Shown piece after piece: positions 52,212 through 60,748 of a stretch of 64,000 bases of DNA (position 1 is the first letter of the stretch; each line of letters starts with the position of its first letter). The notes below the pieces were generated by a model. The model was not told the origin of the DNA. It ran no database searches and saw nothing but the letters and a program-made list of their open reading frames with translations. A program made the position numbers and the translations under genes. This DNA is from Pseudonocardia sediminis (GTDB lineage Bacteria; Actinomycetota; Actinomycetes; Mycobacteriales; Pseudonocardiaceae): NCBI RefSeq assembly GCF_004217185.1, contig NZ_SHKL01000001.1, positions 428,501-492,500 of the forward strand, given 5' to 3'.

Positions 52212-52685
52212 CTACTGCTGCAGGAGCTTCCCGATCGCGTCGTGATAGGCGTCGATCGCACCCGGCTGGTGGGCCAGGACGACCTGGTCCGGGATCGCGG
52301 CGTGCTTGCTGACCTCGGTCGTCATCGACCGGTGGAACAGCGTCACACCGGAGCCGGGGGAGGAGAACGTGTACGCGATCGTGGTGACGCCCGGGAACCC
52401 GCCCGTGCCGTCGTGGTTCTGGGCGAGCAGGTCGATCGACTGGAACACCCACTTCGTGGGCCGGACCGCGGTGATCAGCCGCCAGGTGTAGCGGACGGGC
52501 AGGTCGCCGAGGACGCCCGACTCGCTCCAGGTGTCCCCGACCTGCAGCGGGAGGGTGTCGACGCCCTCGATCGCGCCGCTGCCGGGGTAGGCCTTCGGCC
52601 AGTTCCGCGGGTCGGTGACGACGTCGTAGATCGCCTCGGGCGACTCGGTGAACGCGGTCTCGGATGCGGTGCTGATGATGCCCAT
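52212..52685 (-). CDS. SRPBCC-family protein
   Basis: A 157-residue START-like protein. SETAFTESPEAIYDVVTDPRNWPKAYPGSG is the opening of the fold. GDTWSESGVLGDLPVRYTWRLITAVRPTKWVFQS covers the strands and a C-terminal helix follows. No catalytic residue is evident. The gene lies 24 bp downstream of the monooxygenase gene on the same strand, so it may bind the same hydrophobic substrate. The start is ATG 52685. Confidence 0.8.
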   Translation of the reverse strand: MGIISTASETAFTESPEAIYDVVTDPRNWPKAYPGSGAIEGVDTLPLQVGDTWSESGVLGDLPVRYTWRLITAVRPTKWVFQSIDLLAQNHDGTGGFPGVTTIAYTFSSPGSGVTLFHRSMTTEVSKHAAIPDQVVLAHQPGAIDAYHDAIGKLLQQ

Positions 52686-52709
52686 GCGGGTTCTCCTCCT
52701 CGGCAGGGG

Positions 52710-54155
52710 TCAGCGTGCGGTGGCGACGAAGTCCTCGCGCACCGGGTGCTCCATGTCGGTCTTGAGGTCGTCGAGCAGAATCGGGTTGACCAGCGGGACG
52801 CCGTTGCGGTCGAGGTACCAGCTGCTGCAGCCCCCGGTCCCCCAGACCGTCGCCGAGGCGCGCTCGCGGATCCCGGCGAGCAGCTCGGCGCTGCGCTCGG
52901 CGTCCGGGGCCAGCGCGACGTCCTCGGCGACGATCCGGTCGACCAGCTGCATCACGTACGCGACGTGCGTCTCGATGATCGAGAGCACCGACGCACTGCC
53001 GCCGGGCGAGAACGGCCCGTTGACCAGGAAGAAGTTCGGCATGTGCGGCAGCGCGACCGACTTGTAGTTCATCGGTACGTCGGCCCAGATCTCGTCGAGG
53101 CCGATCCCGTTCTCGCCGGTGACCTGCATCGGACGCAGGTAGGCGTCGGCGTGGAACCCGGTGGCCAGGACCAGCACGTCGAGCTCGTGCAGCACGCCGT
53201 CGGACGTGCGGACCCCGCCCGCCTCGACCCGTTCGATCCCCTCGGTGACGACGTCGACGTTCGGTCGCTGCACGGCGTCGTAGAACGTGCCGGAGATGAC
53301 CAGGCGCTTGCAGCCGACCTCGTAGTCCGGGGTCAGCTTGGCCCGCAGCTCGGGGTCGCGGACCTGCGCCAGCGCGTCCTCGCAGACCTTGCGACGCTCC
53401 GCGGCGGCCTTCGGGTCGCCGGTGGCGGCGCGGCCGATCTCGTTGACCCACTCCTCGATCGAGTCGTGGTAGCGACGGCCGACGGCCGGGATGCGCAGCA
53501 TCAGGCGCCGCCACCAGGGGATCTTCGCGTCGTGCATCGGGAAGATCCACTGCGCGGTGCGCTGGAACAGGTCCAGGTGCCCGACCCGCTCGGCCAGCGC
53601 GGCGGTGATCTGGGTGGCCGAGGACCCGGTGCCGATCAGGCCCAGCCGGGCACCATCGACGTCGACGGAGGTGTCCCAGCGCGAGGAGTGGAAGACCCGG
53701 CCGGCGAAGTCGTCGAGCCCGGGGATGTCCGGGGTCGAGGGGTGGTGCAGACGGCCGGTGCAGGACACGACGACGTCGGCGTCGATCCGCTCGCCGCCGG
53801 TCGTGGTGAGCTCCCAGGCGTGCCCGTCCCAGCGGGCGGAGGCGACCTCGACGCCGTAGCGGATGTGCCCGGTGACGCCGTACTTGTCCGCGGTGTGGTG
53901 GAAGTAGTCCCACAGCTGCGGACCGGAGGCGAAGCGGTGTGTCCACTTCGGGTTCGGCTCGAACGAGTAGCTGTAGTAGTGCGCGGGCACGTCGCAGGCG
54001 ACGCCGGGATAGACGTTGTCGCGCCAGGTCCCGCCGAGCGTGTCGGCCTTCTCCAGGATCGTGAAGTCGGTCAGGCCGCGGTGGCGCAGCTCGATACCGG
54101 TGAGGATTCCGGCGACCCCGGATCCGATGACCACGATGCGCGGTGCGGCTGGCAT
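52710..54155 (-). CDS. Baeyer-Villiger-type flavin monooxygenase
   Basis: A 481-residue flavoprotein. The FAD Rossmann motif GSGVAG is at 11-16. WRDNVYPGVACDVPAHYYSYSFEPNP is a typical BVMO segment. FAGRVFHSSRW corresponds to the fingerprint FxGxxxHxxxW. GLIGTGSSATQ is the NADPH Rossmann motif. DVLVLATGFHAD is the ATG motif. It likely inserts oxygen beside a carbonyl. The real substrate is unknown. ATG 54155 has AGGAAGG upstream. It is divergent from a TetR gene across 75 bp with a dyad. Confidence 0.88.
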   Translation of the reverse strand: MPAAPRIVVIGSGVAGILTGIELRHRGLTDFTILEKADTLGGTWRDNVYPGVACDVPAHYYSYSFEPNPKWTHRFASGPQLWDYFHHTADKYGVTGHIRYGVEVASARWDGHAWELTTTGGERIDADVVVSCTGRLHHPSTPDIPGLDDFAGRVFHSSRWDTSVDVDGARLGLIGTGSSATQITAALAERVGHLDLFQRTAQWIFPMHDAKIPWWRRLMLRIPAVGRRYHDSIEEWVNEIGRAATGDPKAAAERRKVCEDALAQVRDPELRAKLTPDYEVGCKRLVISGTFYDAVQRPNVDVVTEGIERVEAGGVRTSDGVLHELDVLVLATGFHADAYLRPMQVTGENGIGLDEIWADVPMNYKSVALPHMPNFFLVNGPFSPGGSASVLSIIETHVAYVMQLVDRIVAEDVALAPDAERSAELLAGIRERASATVWGTGGCSSWYLDRNGVPLVNPILLDDLKTDMEHPVREDFVATAR

Positions 54156-54196
54156 GTCGACGACGACCTTCCTGCCCGACGGTGGCGGCTCGTAAG

Positions 54197-54210
54197 TGAA
54201 CCGACGTTCA
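54197..54210. promoter_or_regulatory. Candidate TetR operator
   Basis: TGAAC, CGAC, GTTCA: a perfect inverted repeat of 5-bp arms with a 4-bp spacer in the 75-bp divergent region between monooxygenase and TetR genes. It is a good position for a local repressor. Confidence 0.5.
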
Positions 54211-54230
54211 GCTTGCCACGATAGTGAGTG

Positions 54231-54806
54231 ATGGTTCATCTTGTCCATGTGAGGTCGGACGCCGTGCGGAACCGTGAGCAGATCGTCGTCGCCGCGCGGG
54301 AGCTGGTCGCCCGGGACGGCGCGGACGTGCGGATGGACGACCTCGCCGCCCGCGCGGGAGTGGCCGTCGGCACGATCTACCGGCACTTCCCGACCAAGAC
54401 CGCGCTGGTCGACGCGGTGGTGGAGGAGTCGGTCGGGCGGGTCGCCGAGCTCGCGGAGGAGGCGCTGCGACGGGCGCGGGACGGCGGGTCGGCCTGGGAC
54501 GAGCTGGCCGGGTTCCTCACCGCCGTCGCCGACGGGTACAGCGCACGCCGTGCGGTCCGGCAGACGGTCGCCCTGCTGGGCATGGACGCCGAGCGGCACC
54601 CCGCCCCGGACGGCGGCGGCGCGGCGCGGGCGCTCGCGGCGATCGAGGCCCTGGTCGGCGACGCGCAGGCCGCCGGGGACATGCGCGACGACGTCACGAT
54701 CGAAGACCTGTTCATGCTGCTCGGCCAGGCCCCCGAGCGCGACGACACCCGGCAGCGGTCCCGCTACGTCGAGATCGTCTCCGACGGGCTACGCCCCCGG
54801 CGCTGA
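54231..54806 (+). CDS. TetR-family regulator
   Basis: A 191-residue TetR protein. Helix-turn-helix: VRNREQIVVAARELVARDGADVRMDDLAARAGVAVGTIYRHFPTK near 13-57. The C-terminal domain, ALVDAVVEESVGRVAELAEEALRRARDGG and later DVTIEDLFMLLGQA, is of the TetR_C_SBD/AcrR-like type. The ATG at 54231 was chosen. GTG 54228 is adjacent. It probably represses the divergent monooxygenase. The last 18 bases overlap the convergent DUF2071 gene. Confidence 0.85.
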   Translation: MVHLVHVRSDAVRNREQIVVAARELVARDGADVRMDDLAARAGVAVGTIYRHFPTKTALVDAVVEESVGRVAELAEEALRRARDGGSAWDELAGFLTAVADGYSARRAVRQTVALLGMDAERHPAPDGGGAARALAAIEALVGDAQAAGDMRDDVTIEDLFMLLGQAPERDDTRQRSRYVEIVSDGLRPRR

Positions 54807-55562
54807 CCTGCGCAGCCGGTGCCACGGCCCGAAGCGCACGGGCAGTCCCGGCGAGCTCAGCACGCTGTCCGGGGCCCGGTCGATGCCCGGCACGCCGGCT
54901 GCGGCCGCGACGTCCTGTTCCAGGTCCAGCAGCTCGGCGGTGTGCAGGTCCCAGCGCGGGTGGTCGTTGGGCCAGCGGACCGTGCCGAGCGGGCGGCGGG
55001 TGTGCAGTGCCCAGCGGGCGGTCAGGAAGTGCGACAGCGGGTCCGGCTCGGCGATCGCGGCCCCGGTCCGCACGCGGGTCCGGCTGAACGCGCCGCGCGG
55101 GCCGGGGAACCGGCGCACCGTGCGGTAGGAGATCTCCTCGCCCTCGGCGACCCGGCCGTCGACCCGGCTGGGCGCCCAGTTGTAGGGCAGCGCGGCGACC
55201 CCGCGGGCGGCGAGCACCGGCAGGAAACGCTCCGCGTCCAGAGAGCGGAACACCACGCCGCGCCGGCCCTCGGTGTCGACCGAGTAGAGCCGGATGTTGG
55301 TCTCGGCGAACGAGCCCAGCCAGGGGATGCCGGGCAGCGGGCCGAACCCGAGCCGCTGCATCCGGAAGTGGATCAGCCCGACCCAGGTGCCGCCGTCGTG
55401 CAGGTCCGGTGTCGTGCCGGGCGGGAGCAGCGGTGCGACGACGTCCGGGTCGACCTTCCAGTGCAGGAACACCACGTCCGCCCAGTGCTGGTGCAGCAGC
55501 GCCCACCGCACGGGCTCCGGCGGGACGGGCCGGACCGGCTCCGGCCGGACGGACGTGCTCAT
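54789..55562 (-). CDS. DUF2071 (YqjF-like) protein
   Basis: A 257-residue protein of the acetoacetate-decarboxylase-like DUF2071 family. VFLHWKVDPDVVAPLLPPGTTPDLHDGGTWVGLIHFRM and FAETNIRLYSVDTEGRRGVVFRSLDAERFLPVLAAR, then LPYNWAPSR, are the standard motifs. The function is unknown. The ATG at 55562 overlaps the stop of the DUF4383 gene (ATGA), so they are coupled. Confidence 0.85.
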   Translation of the reverse strand: MSTSVRPEPVRPVPPEPVRWALLHQHWADVVFLHWKVDPDVVAPLLPPGTTPDLHDGGTWVGLIHFRMQRLGFGPLPGIPWLGSFAETNIRLYSVDTEGRRGVVFRSLDAERFLPVLAARGVAALPYNWAPSRVDGRVAEGEEISYRTVRRFPGPRGAFSRTRVRTGAAIAEPDPLSHFLTARWALHTRRPLGTVRWPNDHPRWDLHTAELLDLEQDVAAAAGVPGIDRAPDSVLSSPGLPVRFGPWHRLRRSAPGA

Positions 55563-56230
55563 TCCGGCGCGTCCTCCGGTCCCGGCACCCCGCGCCACGC
55601 GGCGCGGCGGCTCTCGGTGTCGCGATGGCCGTCCATCGACGCGACCCCGCGGCGCTGGGCGGAGGTCCCGGTCCCGGCGGCCACAGCGCGCTCGGCCTCG
55701 GCCATCTCGACGGTCGCGGTGATCTCGTCGGCGCCCTCGGGCAGCATCTGACGGTTGTCCTCGGGCTGCTTCGGCCGTCCGTCGCCACCGTCCCGGTCGG
55801 GCGAGTCGACGGGGGTGCCGGTGTTGAACCGCCCGTAGATCCCGAGGGCGAGCAGGATGCCGCCGACCACCAGGCTGAACACGACGTTCGACACCCGGAA
55901 CGACAGCACGTTGAGCGACGTGTTCAGGATCAGGAGGTGCACGACGCCGGAGAGCACGAACAACGCGCCGATCGCCACGCTCGCGATCCACCCGAGCCGG
56001 CCGCCGCGGATCGCGGCCGCCATCAGGACGAGGCCGAGCACCACCGAGCCGCCCGAGAGCAGGACGTTCGTGGCCAGGCCCAGGATCGGCGTGCCGGTGG
56101 TGGAGAAGAAGTTGAGCTGGTCCGAGAACCCCAGCACACCGAAGATCAGCAAGCCGACGCCGAGCAGCCCGCTGCCGACCCGGTGCACCCCGGTCAGGCT
56201 CTGCGGTCTGCGGCTCTTCTGTGACGTCAC
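55559..56230 (-). CDS. DUF4383 membrane protein
   Basis: A 223-residue membrane protein. VHRVGSGLLGVGLLIFGVLGFSDQLNFFSTTG is the DUF4383 opening. Four helices end near residue 132, with LNTSLNVLSFRVSNVVFSLVVGGILLALG in the last two. The last 85 residues are acidic and Arg/Gly-rich, and probably disordered in the cytoplasm. The role is unknown. It is coupled to DUF2071 by an ATGA overlap. Confidence 0.82.
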   Translation of the reverse strand: MTSQKSRRPQSLTGVHRVGSGLLGVGLLIFGVLGFSDQLNFFSTTGTPILGLATNVLLSGGSVVLGLVLMAAAIRGGRLGWIASVAIGALFVLSGVVHLLILNTSLNVLSFRVSNVVFSLVVGGILLALGIYGRFNTGTPVDSPDRDGGDGRPKQPEDNRQMLPEGADEITATVEMAEAERAVAAGTGTSAQRRGVASMDGHRDTESRRAAWRGVPGPEDAPE

Positions 56231-56344
56231 GTGCCCCTCCGAATCGCGCCCGATGGTGCGGGCCGGAGATCCGGTCGCGGTGGCGCACTCCTGCAGGAGT
56301 TCCTTTCCTGCGACGCGTCAAACTGTGCGCGACGGCTCAGCGGC

Positions 56345-57682
56345 TCAGGTCGCGCCGGAGATCTCGGGATGGTTGTCCGGCCGGGCGGAGCGCGGGTCCA
56401 GCGGGTCGATCGTGGAGGGATCGGCCAGCCACTTGTCCGACGCCCGGTTGATCGAGCGGACGCTCGCGTCGGCCAGCGTGACCAGCGGGACCGCGAGCAG
56501 CGCCCCGGGGATCCCGGCGAGGATCAGCCCACCGGCGATCGGCAGCACGACGGCCAGCGGGTGCAGCTTGACCGACCGGCCGAGCAGCAGCGGCTGCAGG
56601 ACGTAGCCCTCGATGTTCTGCACGAGCAGCAGCAGGCCCGCGACCAGCAGGGCGTCCACCCAGCCGCCGGTGACCAGCGCGATCAGGACGGCGACGATGC
56701 CGGTGACGACGGCGCCGAGGGTCGGGATGAACGCGCCGAAGAAGATCAGCGTGGCGAGCGGGACCGCGAGCGGGACGCCGATCAGCCAGAGCCCGACGCC
56801 GGCGGTGATCGCGTCCACGGCGGCGACCACGACGATCGCCCGGGTGTAGCCGACCAGCGAGGCGAACGCCCGCCGTCCGGCGATGTCGGTGCGGGTGCGG
56901 GCGGCCCGGGGGACCGCCGAGAGGATCCAGCGCCAGATCCGGCCGCCGTCGTGGATGAAGAAGGCCAGCACGAACAGGGTCAGCAGCGTTTCGGTCGCGA
57001 TCTCGCCGACCGTGCCGACGGCGCCGAGCACGTTCGTCGCCAGCTCGGCCTGGTTGCGCTGCAGCGTGCTCAGGGCGCTCGAGGTGACGGCGTTGAGCTG
57101 CTGGTTGTCTACGTGCAGCGGTCCGTTGGACAGCCAGTTCTGCAACGCGACGAAGCTCTGTCCGAGTTGGGTGGACAGGTCGGGGAGTCCGTTGAGGAAC
57201 GCCGCGACGACGAGCCAGAGGATCCCGCCGAACACGGCCAGGCCCCCGATCACCACGATCCCGGTGGCGACCGCGTGCGGCATGTACGGGACGCGCCCGA
57301 CGAGCCGGGCCGCCGGGCTCAGCAGTGCGGCCAGGATCAGTGCGATCACCACCGGGATCACCAGCAGCGACAGCTGCGCGACGACCCACAGCAGTACCGC
57401 CACCGCGGCTGCCAGGAGCAGGCCGCGCCAGGCCAGGCCGGTGGCCAGCGCCAGCGCCGGGGGGATCTGCCGGGCGTGGGTGCCGTCCGGGGCGGTCGTC
57501 GGGAACGCACCGGCCTGGGCGGCGGGCAGCGCACCGGCCGGCCCGGCGAGGGCGCCGGGCGGCAGTCCGGGCCCGGTGTTCGGTGTGTCGCTCATGTGCT
57601 CGCCGTCCTGGTCCGCGTCCGGTGCCGCCGGTGCCTCCCGCGGAGGGGGCACCGGTGCCGATGGTCGCGGCTCGGTGGTCAT
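56345..57682 (-). CDS. AI-2E family transporter-like membrane protein
   Basis: A 445-residue protein of the AI-2E transporter (UPF0118/PerM-like) family. Residues 1-70 are Pro/Ala-rich and cytoplasmic. Eight hydrophobic helices follow, with a large loop (about 150-215). FFGAFIPTLGAVVTGIVAVLIALVTGGWVDAL and VQNIEGYVLQPLLLGRSVKLHPLAVVLPIAGG are the two conserved signature blocks. Substrates of this family vary, so none is claimed. The ATG at 57682 is 73 bp ahead of the histidine kinase end. Confidence 0.88.
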   Translation of the reverse strand: MTTEPRPSAPVPPPREAPAAPDADQDGEHMSDTPNTGPGLPPGALAGPAGALPAAQAGAFPTTAPDGTHARQIPPALALATGLAWRGLLLAAAVAVLLWVVAQLSLLVIPVVIALILAALLSPAARLVGRVPYMPHAVATGIVVIGGLAVFGGILWLVVAAFLNGLPDLSTQLGQSFVALQNWLSNGPLHVDNQQLNAVTSSALSTLQRNQAELATNVLGAVGTVGEIATETLLTLFVLAFFIHDGGRIWRWILSAVPRAARTRTDIAGRRAFASLVGYTRAIVVVAAVDAITAGVGLWLIGVPLAVPLATLIFFGAFIPTLGAVVTGIVAVLIALVTGGWVDALLVAGLLLLVQNIEGYVLQPLLLGRSVKLHPLAVVLPIAGGLILAGIPGALLAVPLVTLADASVRSINRASDKWLADPSTIDPLDPRSARPDNHPEISGAT

Positions 57683-57702
57683 CGTGGAACGTTAGGACAC
57701 CC

Positions 57703-57765
57703 GAGCGGGTGATCGCAGAACATTGCCGTGCGTGCGGTCCGCCGCTCGTCGAGGATCACCCGCTC
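57703..57765 (-). terminator. Long-loop inverted repeat after the two-component operon
   Basis: GAGCGGGTGATC (57703-57714) and GATCACCCGCTC (57754-57765) form a perfect 12-bp stem with a 39-nt loop. The right arm covers the histidine-kinase stop codon. It is likely a terminator or a site shared with the AI-2E gene promoter. Confidence 0.45.
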
Positions 57766-59228
57766 GCCGCGCCGAGCGGTACCGCGAGCCGGAACGTGGC
57801 GCCGTCGCCGTCGGGCGGGCAGATCAGGTCGCCGCCGTGCGCACGGGCCAGTCCACGTGCGATCGACAGGCCCAGTCCGGCGCCGCCGGAGTCGCGGTCG
57901 CGGGAGTCCTGCAGGCGGACCAACCGGTCGAAGATTCGTTCCCGGTCGGCGTCGGCGATCGGGGTCCCGGTGTTGCGGACGGTGACCCGGGCCTCGTCGC
58001 CGGCCCGTTCGAGCGTGACGGTGATCGTGCCGTCGGCCGGGGTGTGGCGGCGCGCGTTGTCCAGCAGGTTGGACAGGATCTGGGTGACGCGGACGGGGTC
58101 GACGTACGCCGGCAGCGGCTGCGTTCCGGTGACCGCGACGTCCAGGGCGGGTGCCAGGACCCGTGTCCGGTCTGCCTCGGTGGCGACGAGCCCGGCCAGG
58201 TCGGTGCCGGTGCGCTGCAGGGCGAGGCCCCCGTCGATCCGGGCGAGGTCGAGCATGTCCGAGACCAGCTGCGCCGCCTGCCGGGTCTCGCGCAGCAGGA
58301 GCGCGGCCCGTCGCTGCTGCCGCTCGTCGTCGGTGGACCGGCTCCCGATCGTCTCGGCGACAGCGGTGATCCCGGCCAGCGGCGTGCGCAGCTCGTGCGC
58401 GGCGTCGGAGAGGAAGCGACGGGTCCGGTCCGCCGACTCGCGGGCCCGGCTCTCGGCGTCCTCCAGGGCGTCGAGCATGTCGTCGAACGACGCGGCGGCG
58501 GCGCCGAGGTCGGTCCGCGGCCGGTCCGGGCGCAGCCGGGAGCCGCGGTCGCCGGCGGTGATCCGGCGGGCCAGGCCGGTCATCCGGTCCAGCGGCCGCA
58601 TCGCGACCCGGACCGTCAGCGCGACCGCCACCAGGGCGAGCACGAGCGCGACCAGCGCGGAGACGGCGAGCACCGCACGCAGCTGGGTGCGGACGTCGGT
58701 GATCGCGGTGGTGTCGGCGACCAGGACCAGCTGCGATCCGTCGGGCAACGTGCGGGTGACGGTGCTGCTCGTCGCGTCCGGCGGGGTCGGGGGCCCGACG
58801 TCGTCGTCCGGTCCGGGCGGTCCGGGTCGCGGGGGTCCCGGCGCGCCGCTGGGCCTCGTCGCGCCCGGGTCGGCTTCCGGTCCCGCAGCCGGTCCGGGGG
58901 GAGGGGGGGAGGAGGACAGGCCGAGCGGGCCGAGGCCCGGGTCGCCGTAGCTGTCCCCGTCCGCCGTCACCACGCGCACCCGGATGTCCTGGCCCTGCAG
59001 CCGCGACACCAGCACCGGCGGCGCGGCGCCGCTCTGCGCGAGCTGCTCGGCCTGGGTGACCCGGTCGGACAGGCGCGTGTCGAGGTCGCGCCGCAGCTGG
59101 GCGCCCAGCACGACGTCGACCAGCACCCCGACCAGCACGAGCAGGACGGCGAACAGGCCCAGGACGGAGCCGGTGACCCGCCGCCGCAACGACGGGGTGG
59201 CGGTCCGGGAACCCGCCGTCCCGCTCAC
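57756..59228 (-). CDS. Sensor histidine kinase
   Basis: A 490-residue kinase. TM1 is near 19-42. An external or periplasmic sensor (43-183) has a Pro/Gly/Asp-rich stretch at 105-150. TM2 is near 184-206, then HAMP, H-box HELRTPLAG with H278, and the ATPase domain (N-box LLDNARRHT, G-box GGAGLGLSIARGL). The GTG at 59228 overlaps the stop of the regulator gene. The signal is unknown. Its disordered sensor segment resembles the composition of the divergent Pro/Gly-rich protein at 60091. Confidence 0.9.
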   Translation of the reverse strand: MSGTAGSRTATPSLRRRVTGSVLGLFAVLLVLVGVLVDVVLGAQLRRDLDTRLSDRVTQAEQLAQSGAAPPVLVSRLQGQDIRVRVVTADGDSYGDPGLGPLGLSSSPPPPGPAAGPEADPGATRPSGAPGPPRPGPPGPDDDVGPPTPPDATSSTVTRTLPDGSQLVLVADTTAITDVRTQLRAVLAVSALVALVLALVAVALTVRVAMRPLDRMTGLARRITAGDRGSRLRPDRPRTDLGAAAASFDDMLDALEDAESRARESADRTRRFLSDAAHELRTPLAGITAVAETIGSRSTDDERQQRRAALLLRETRQAAQLVSDMLDLARIDGGLALQRTGTDLAGLVATEADRTRVLAPALDVAVTGTQPLPAYVDPVRVTQILSNLLDNARRHTPADGTITVTLERAGDEARVTVRNTGTPIADADRERIFDRLVRLQDSRDRDSGGAGLGLSIARGLARAHGGDLICPPDGDGATFRLAVPLGAASG

Positions 59229-59920
59229 GTCGCGGGCCGCAGCGTGTAGCCGAGACCGCGGACGGTGTGCACGATCCGCGGGCCGTGCGCCTCGAGCTTG
59301 CGGCGGAGCCCGGAGACGTAGACCTCGACGAGGTTCGGGTCGTAGGCCTCGTAGCCCCACACCGCGCCGAGGATCTGGTGCTTGCTCACGGTCCGGTTGC
59401 GCTGCGCGGCCAGGTAGCCGAGCAGCCGGAGCTCGGTCGCGGACAGGTCGAGCACGACGCCGGCCCGGGTCGCGATCCCGGCGTCGGGGTCCAGCACCAG
59501 GTCACCGACCTGGATCGCCGACGGCATCCGCCCGCGTCGTCGCAGCACCGCCGCGATCCGGGACAGCAGCTCGTCGAGGAGGAAGGGTTTGATCACGTAG
59601 TCGTCGGCGCCGGAGTCGAGGCCGCGCAGGCGGTCCGGCAGCGCGTCGCGGGCGGTGAGCATGACGATCCCGGCGTCGCCGTGCTCGCGGACGACCGGGA
59701 TCAGCTCGAAGCCGTCGCGCCCGCCGGGCAGCATCACGTCGAGGACGACCAGGTCCGGCCGGAACGAGTCGAGGAGGTCCTCCAGCGCGGAGCCGTCCAC
59801 CCGCCCGCCGGCGACGTACCCGGCGTCGGCGAGCGCGTCCACGACGGACTCGCGGATCGCCTCGGAGTCCTCGAGCACCAGCACCCGCGGCGCGGTGCTC
59901 TGGGTCGGTCGTGCAGCCAT
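59225..59920 (-). CDS. OmpR-family response regulator
   Basis: A 231-residue regulator. Receiver (10-122): phosphoacceptor D61 in VVLDVMLPGG, acidic pair ED17-18 and K111 in VIKPF. Winged helix (about 135-230): LDLSATELRLLGYLAAQRNRTVSKHQILGAVWG, DPNLVEVYVSGLRRKLE and TVRGLGYTLR. The start is ATG 59920. It is coupled to the kinase by GTGA. It is divergent from the Pro/Gly-rich protein with a 170-bp shared region. Confidence 0.92.
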   Translation of the reverse strand: MAARPTQSTAPRVLVLEDSEAIRESVVDALADAGYVAGGRVDGSALEDLLDSFRPDLVVLDVMLPGGRDGFELIPVVREHGDAGIVMLTARDALPDRLRGLDSGADDYVIKPFLLDELLSRIAAVLRRRGRMPSAIQVGDLVLDPDAGIATRAGVVLDLSATELRLLGYLAAQRNRTVSKHQILGAVWGYEAYDPNLVEVYVSGLRRKLEAHGPRIVHTVRGLGYTLRPAT

Positions 59921-60090
59921 GGGACCGAGCCTCCCCCTTCCTTGCTGAGCCGAACCTGAGCGATCACGGGGAACACCCCCACGACTCAGCTCCGGTTCAG
60001 GAACGCGGCGTCCTCTGGTCGATGTCCGGCGAACGTCCGGCCGGGTCCCGCCCGGCCGGCGCGACGCCCGCACGACGAAGGAGACGACGC

Positions 60091-60657
60091 ATGAGCACAC
60101 ACGACGACAGCACCCGGCCGATCACCCCGGCCTCCGGCTCCGGCTCGGACGCACGGGTGTCCACCCCCGCGGCCCTCCCGTCCGGCACCCCCGCCGCCGA
60201 TCCCGGTGCCGGACGGCGTCCGCGACGCGGCCGGTTCGCGGCCCTCCGCCGCCGCTCGTCGGTGCCGGTGGTCGCGGCCGCCGTCGCCGGGCTGCTGGTC
60301 GGCGGCGTGGCGACGGGGCTGGTGGTCGGCACGGCCGCCGCGGGCCCGGGCGGTCTCACCGGCATCTCCGCCGACGCCCCCACCCCGCCCGACGGTGGTC
60401 CCGCCGGCGGCCTCGCCGGTCCTGGAGGTGGCCCTGGTGCCGGTGGCCCCGGTGCCGGTGACCCGGCGGGTCCGGCCGGTCCGGGTGCCGGTGGGCCAGC
60501 CGCGCCGGGTGCGGCCGGGGGACCGCCCGCTCCGCCCGCCCCGGGCACCCCCGGCGGGCCTCCCGCCCCCGGTACCCCCGGCGCTCCGCCGGCTCCGGGC
60601 GCTGCCGGTGCCCCGGCGGCTCCCGCCGCTCCGGCGCCCGGCACGACCTCGCGGTGA
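60091..60657 (+). CDS. Membrane-anchored Pro/Gly/Ala-rich protein
   Basis: A 188-residue protein. Residues 1-55 are hydrophilic with RRPRRGRFAALRRRSS. Residues 57-82 form a transmembrane helix (VPVVAAAVAGLLVGGVATGLVVG). The outer part is made of Gly/Pro/Ala-rich short units such as PGAGGPGAGDPAG and PPAPGTPGAPPAPG. AAGGAG lies seven bases before ATG 60091. It is divergent from the response regulator and may be its target or sensor partner (inference). It is followed by a terminator at 60668. Confidence 0.7.
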   Translation: MSTHDDSTRPITPASGSGSDARVSTPAALPSGTPAADPGAGRRPRRGRFAALRRRSSVPVVAAAVAGLLVGGVATGLVVGTAAAGPGGLTGISADAPTPPDGGPAGGLAGPGGGPGAGGPGAGDPAGPAGPGAGGPAAPGAAGGPPAPPAPGTPGGPPAPGTPGAPPAPGAAGAPAAPAAPAPGTTSR

Positions 60658-60667
60658 TCGTGGGAAT

Positions 60668-60714
60668 CGGGCGGGGCCGGCCGTTCCCGCCCGGTTCGCC
60701 GGTGACCACCGGCG
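60668..60714 (+). terminator. Hairpin terminator with adjacent dyad
   Basis: CGGGCGGG/CCCGCCCG (60668-60693) is a perfect 8-bp stem after the Pro/Gly-rich gene. A second perfect dyad CGCCGGTG-AC-CACCGGCG follows at 60697-60714. Confidence 0.6.
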
Positions 60715-60748
60715 GTTTCCCGGTGCGTCGTAGGACCGGGGACGCCCC

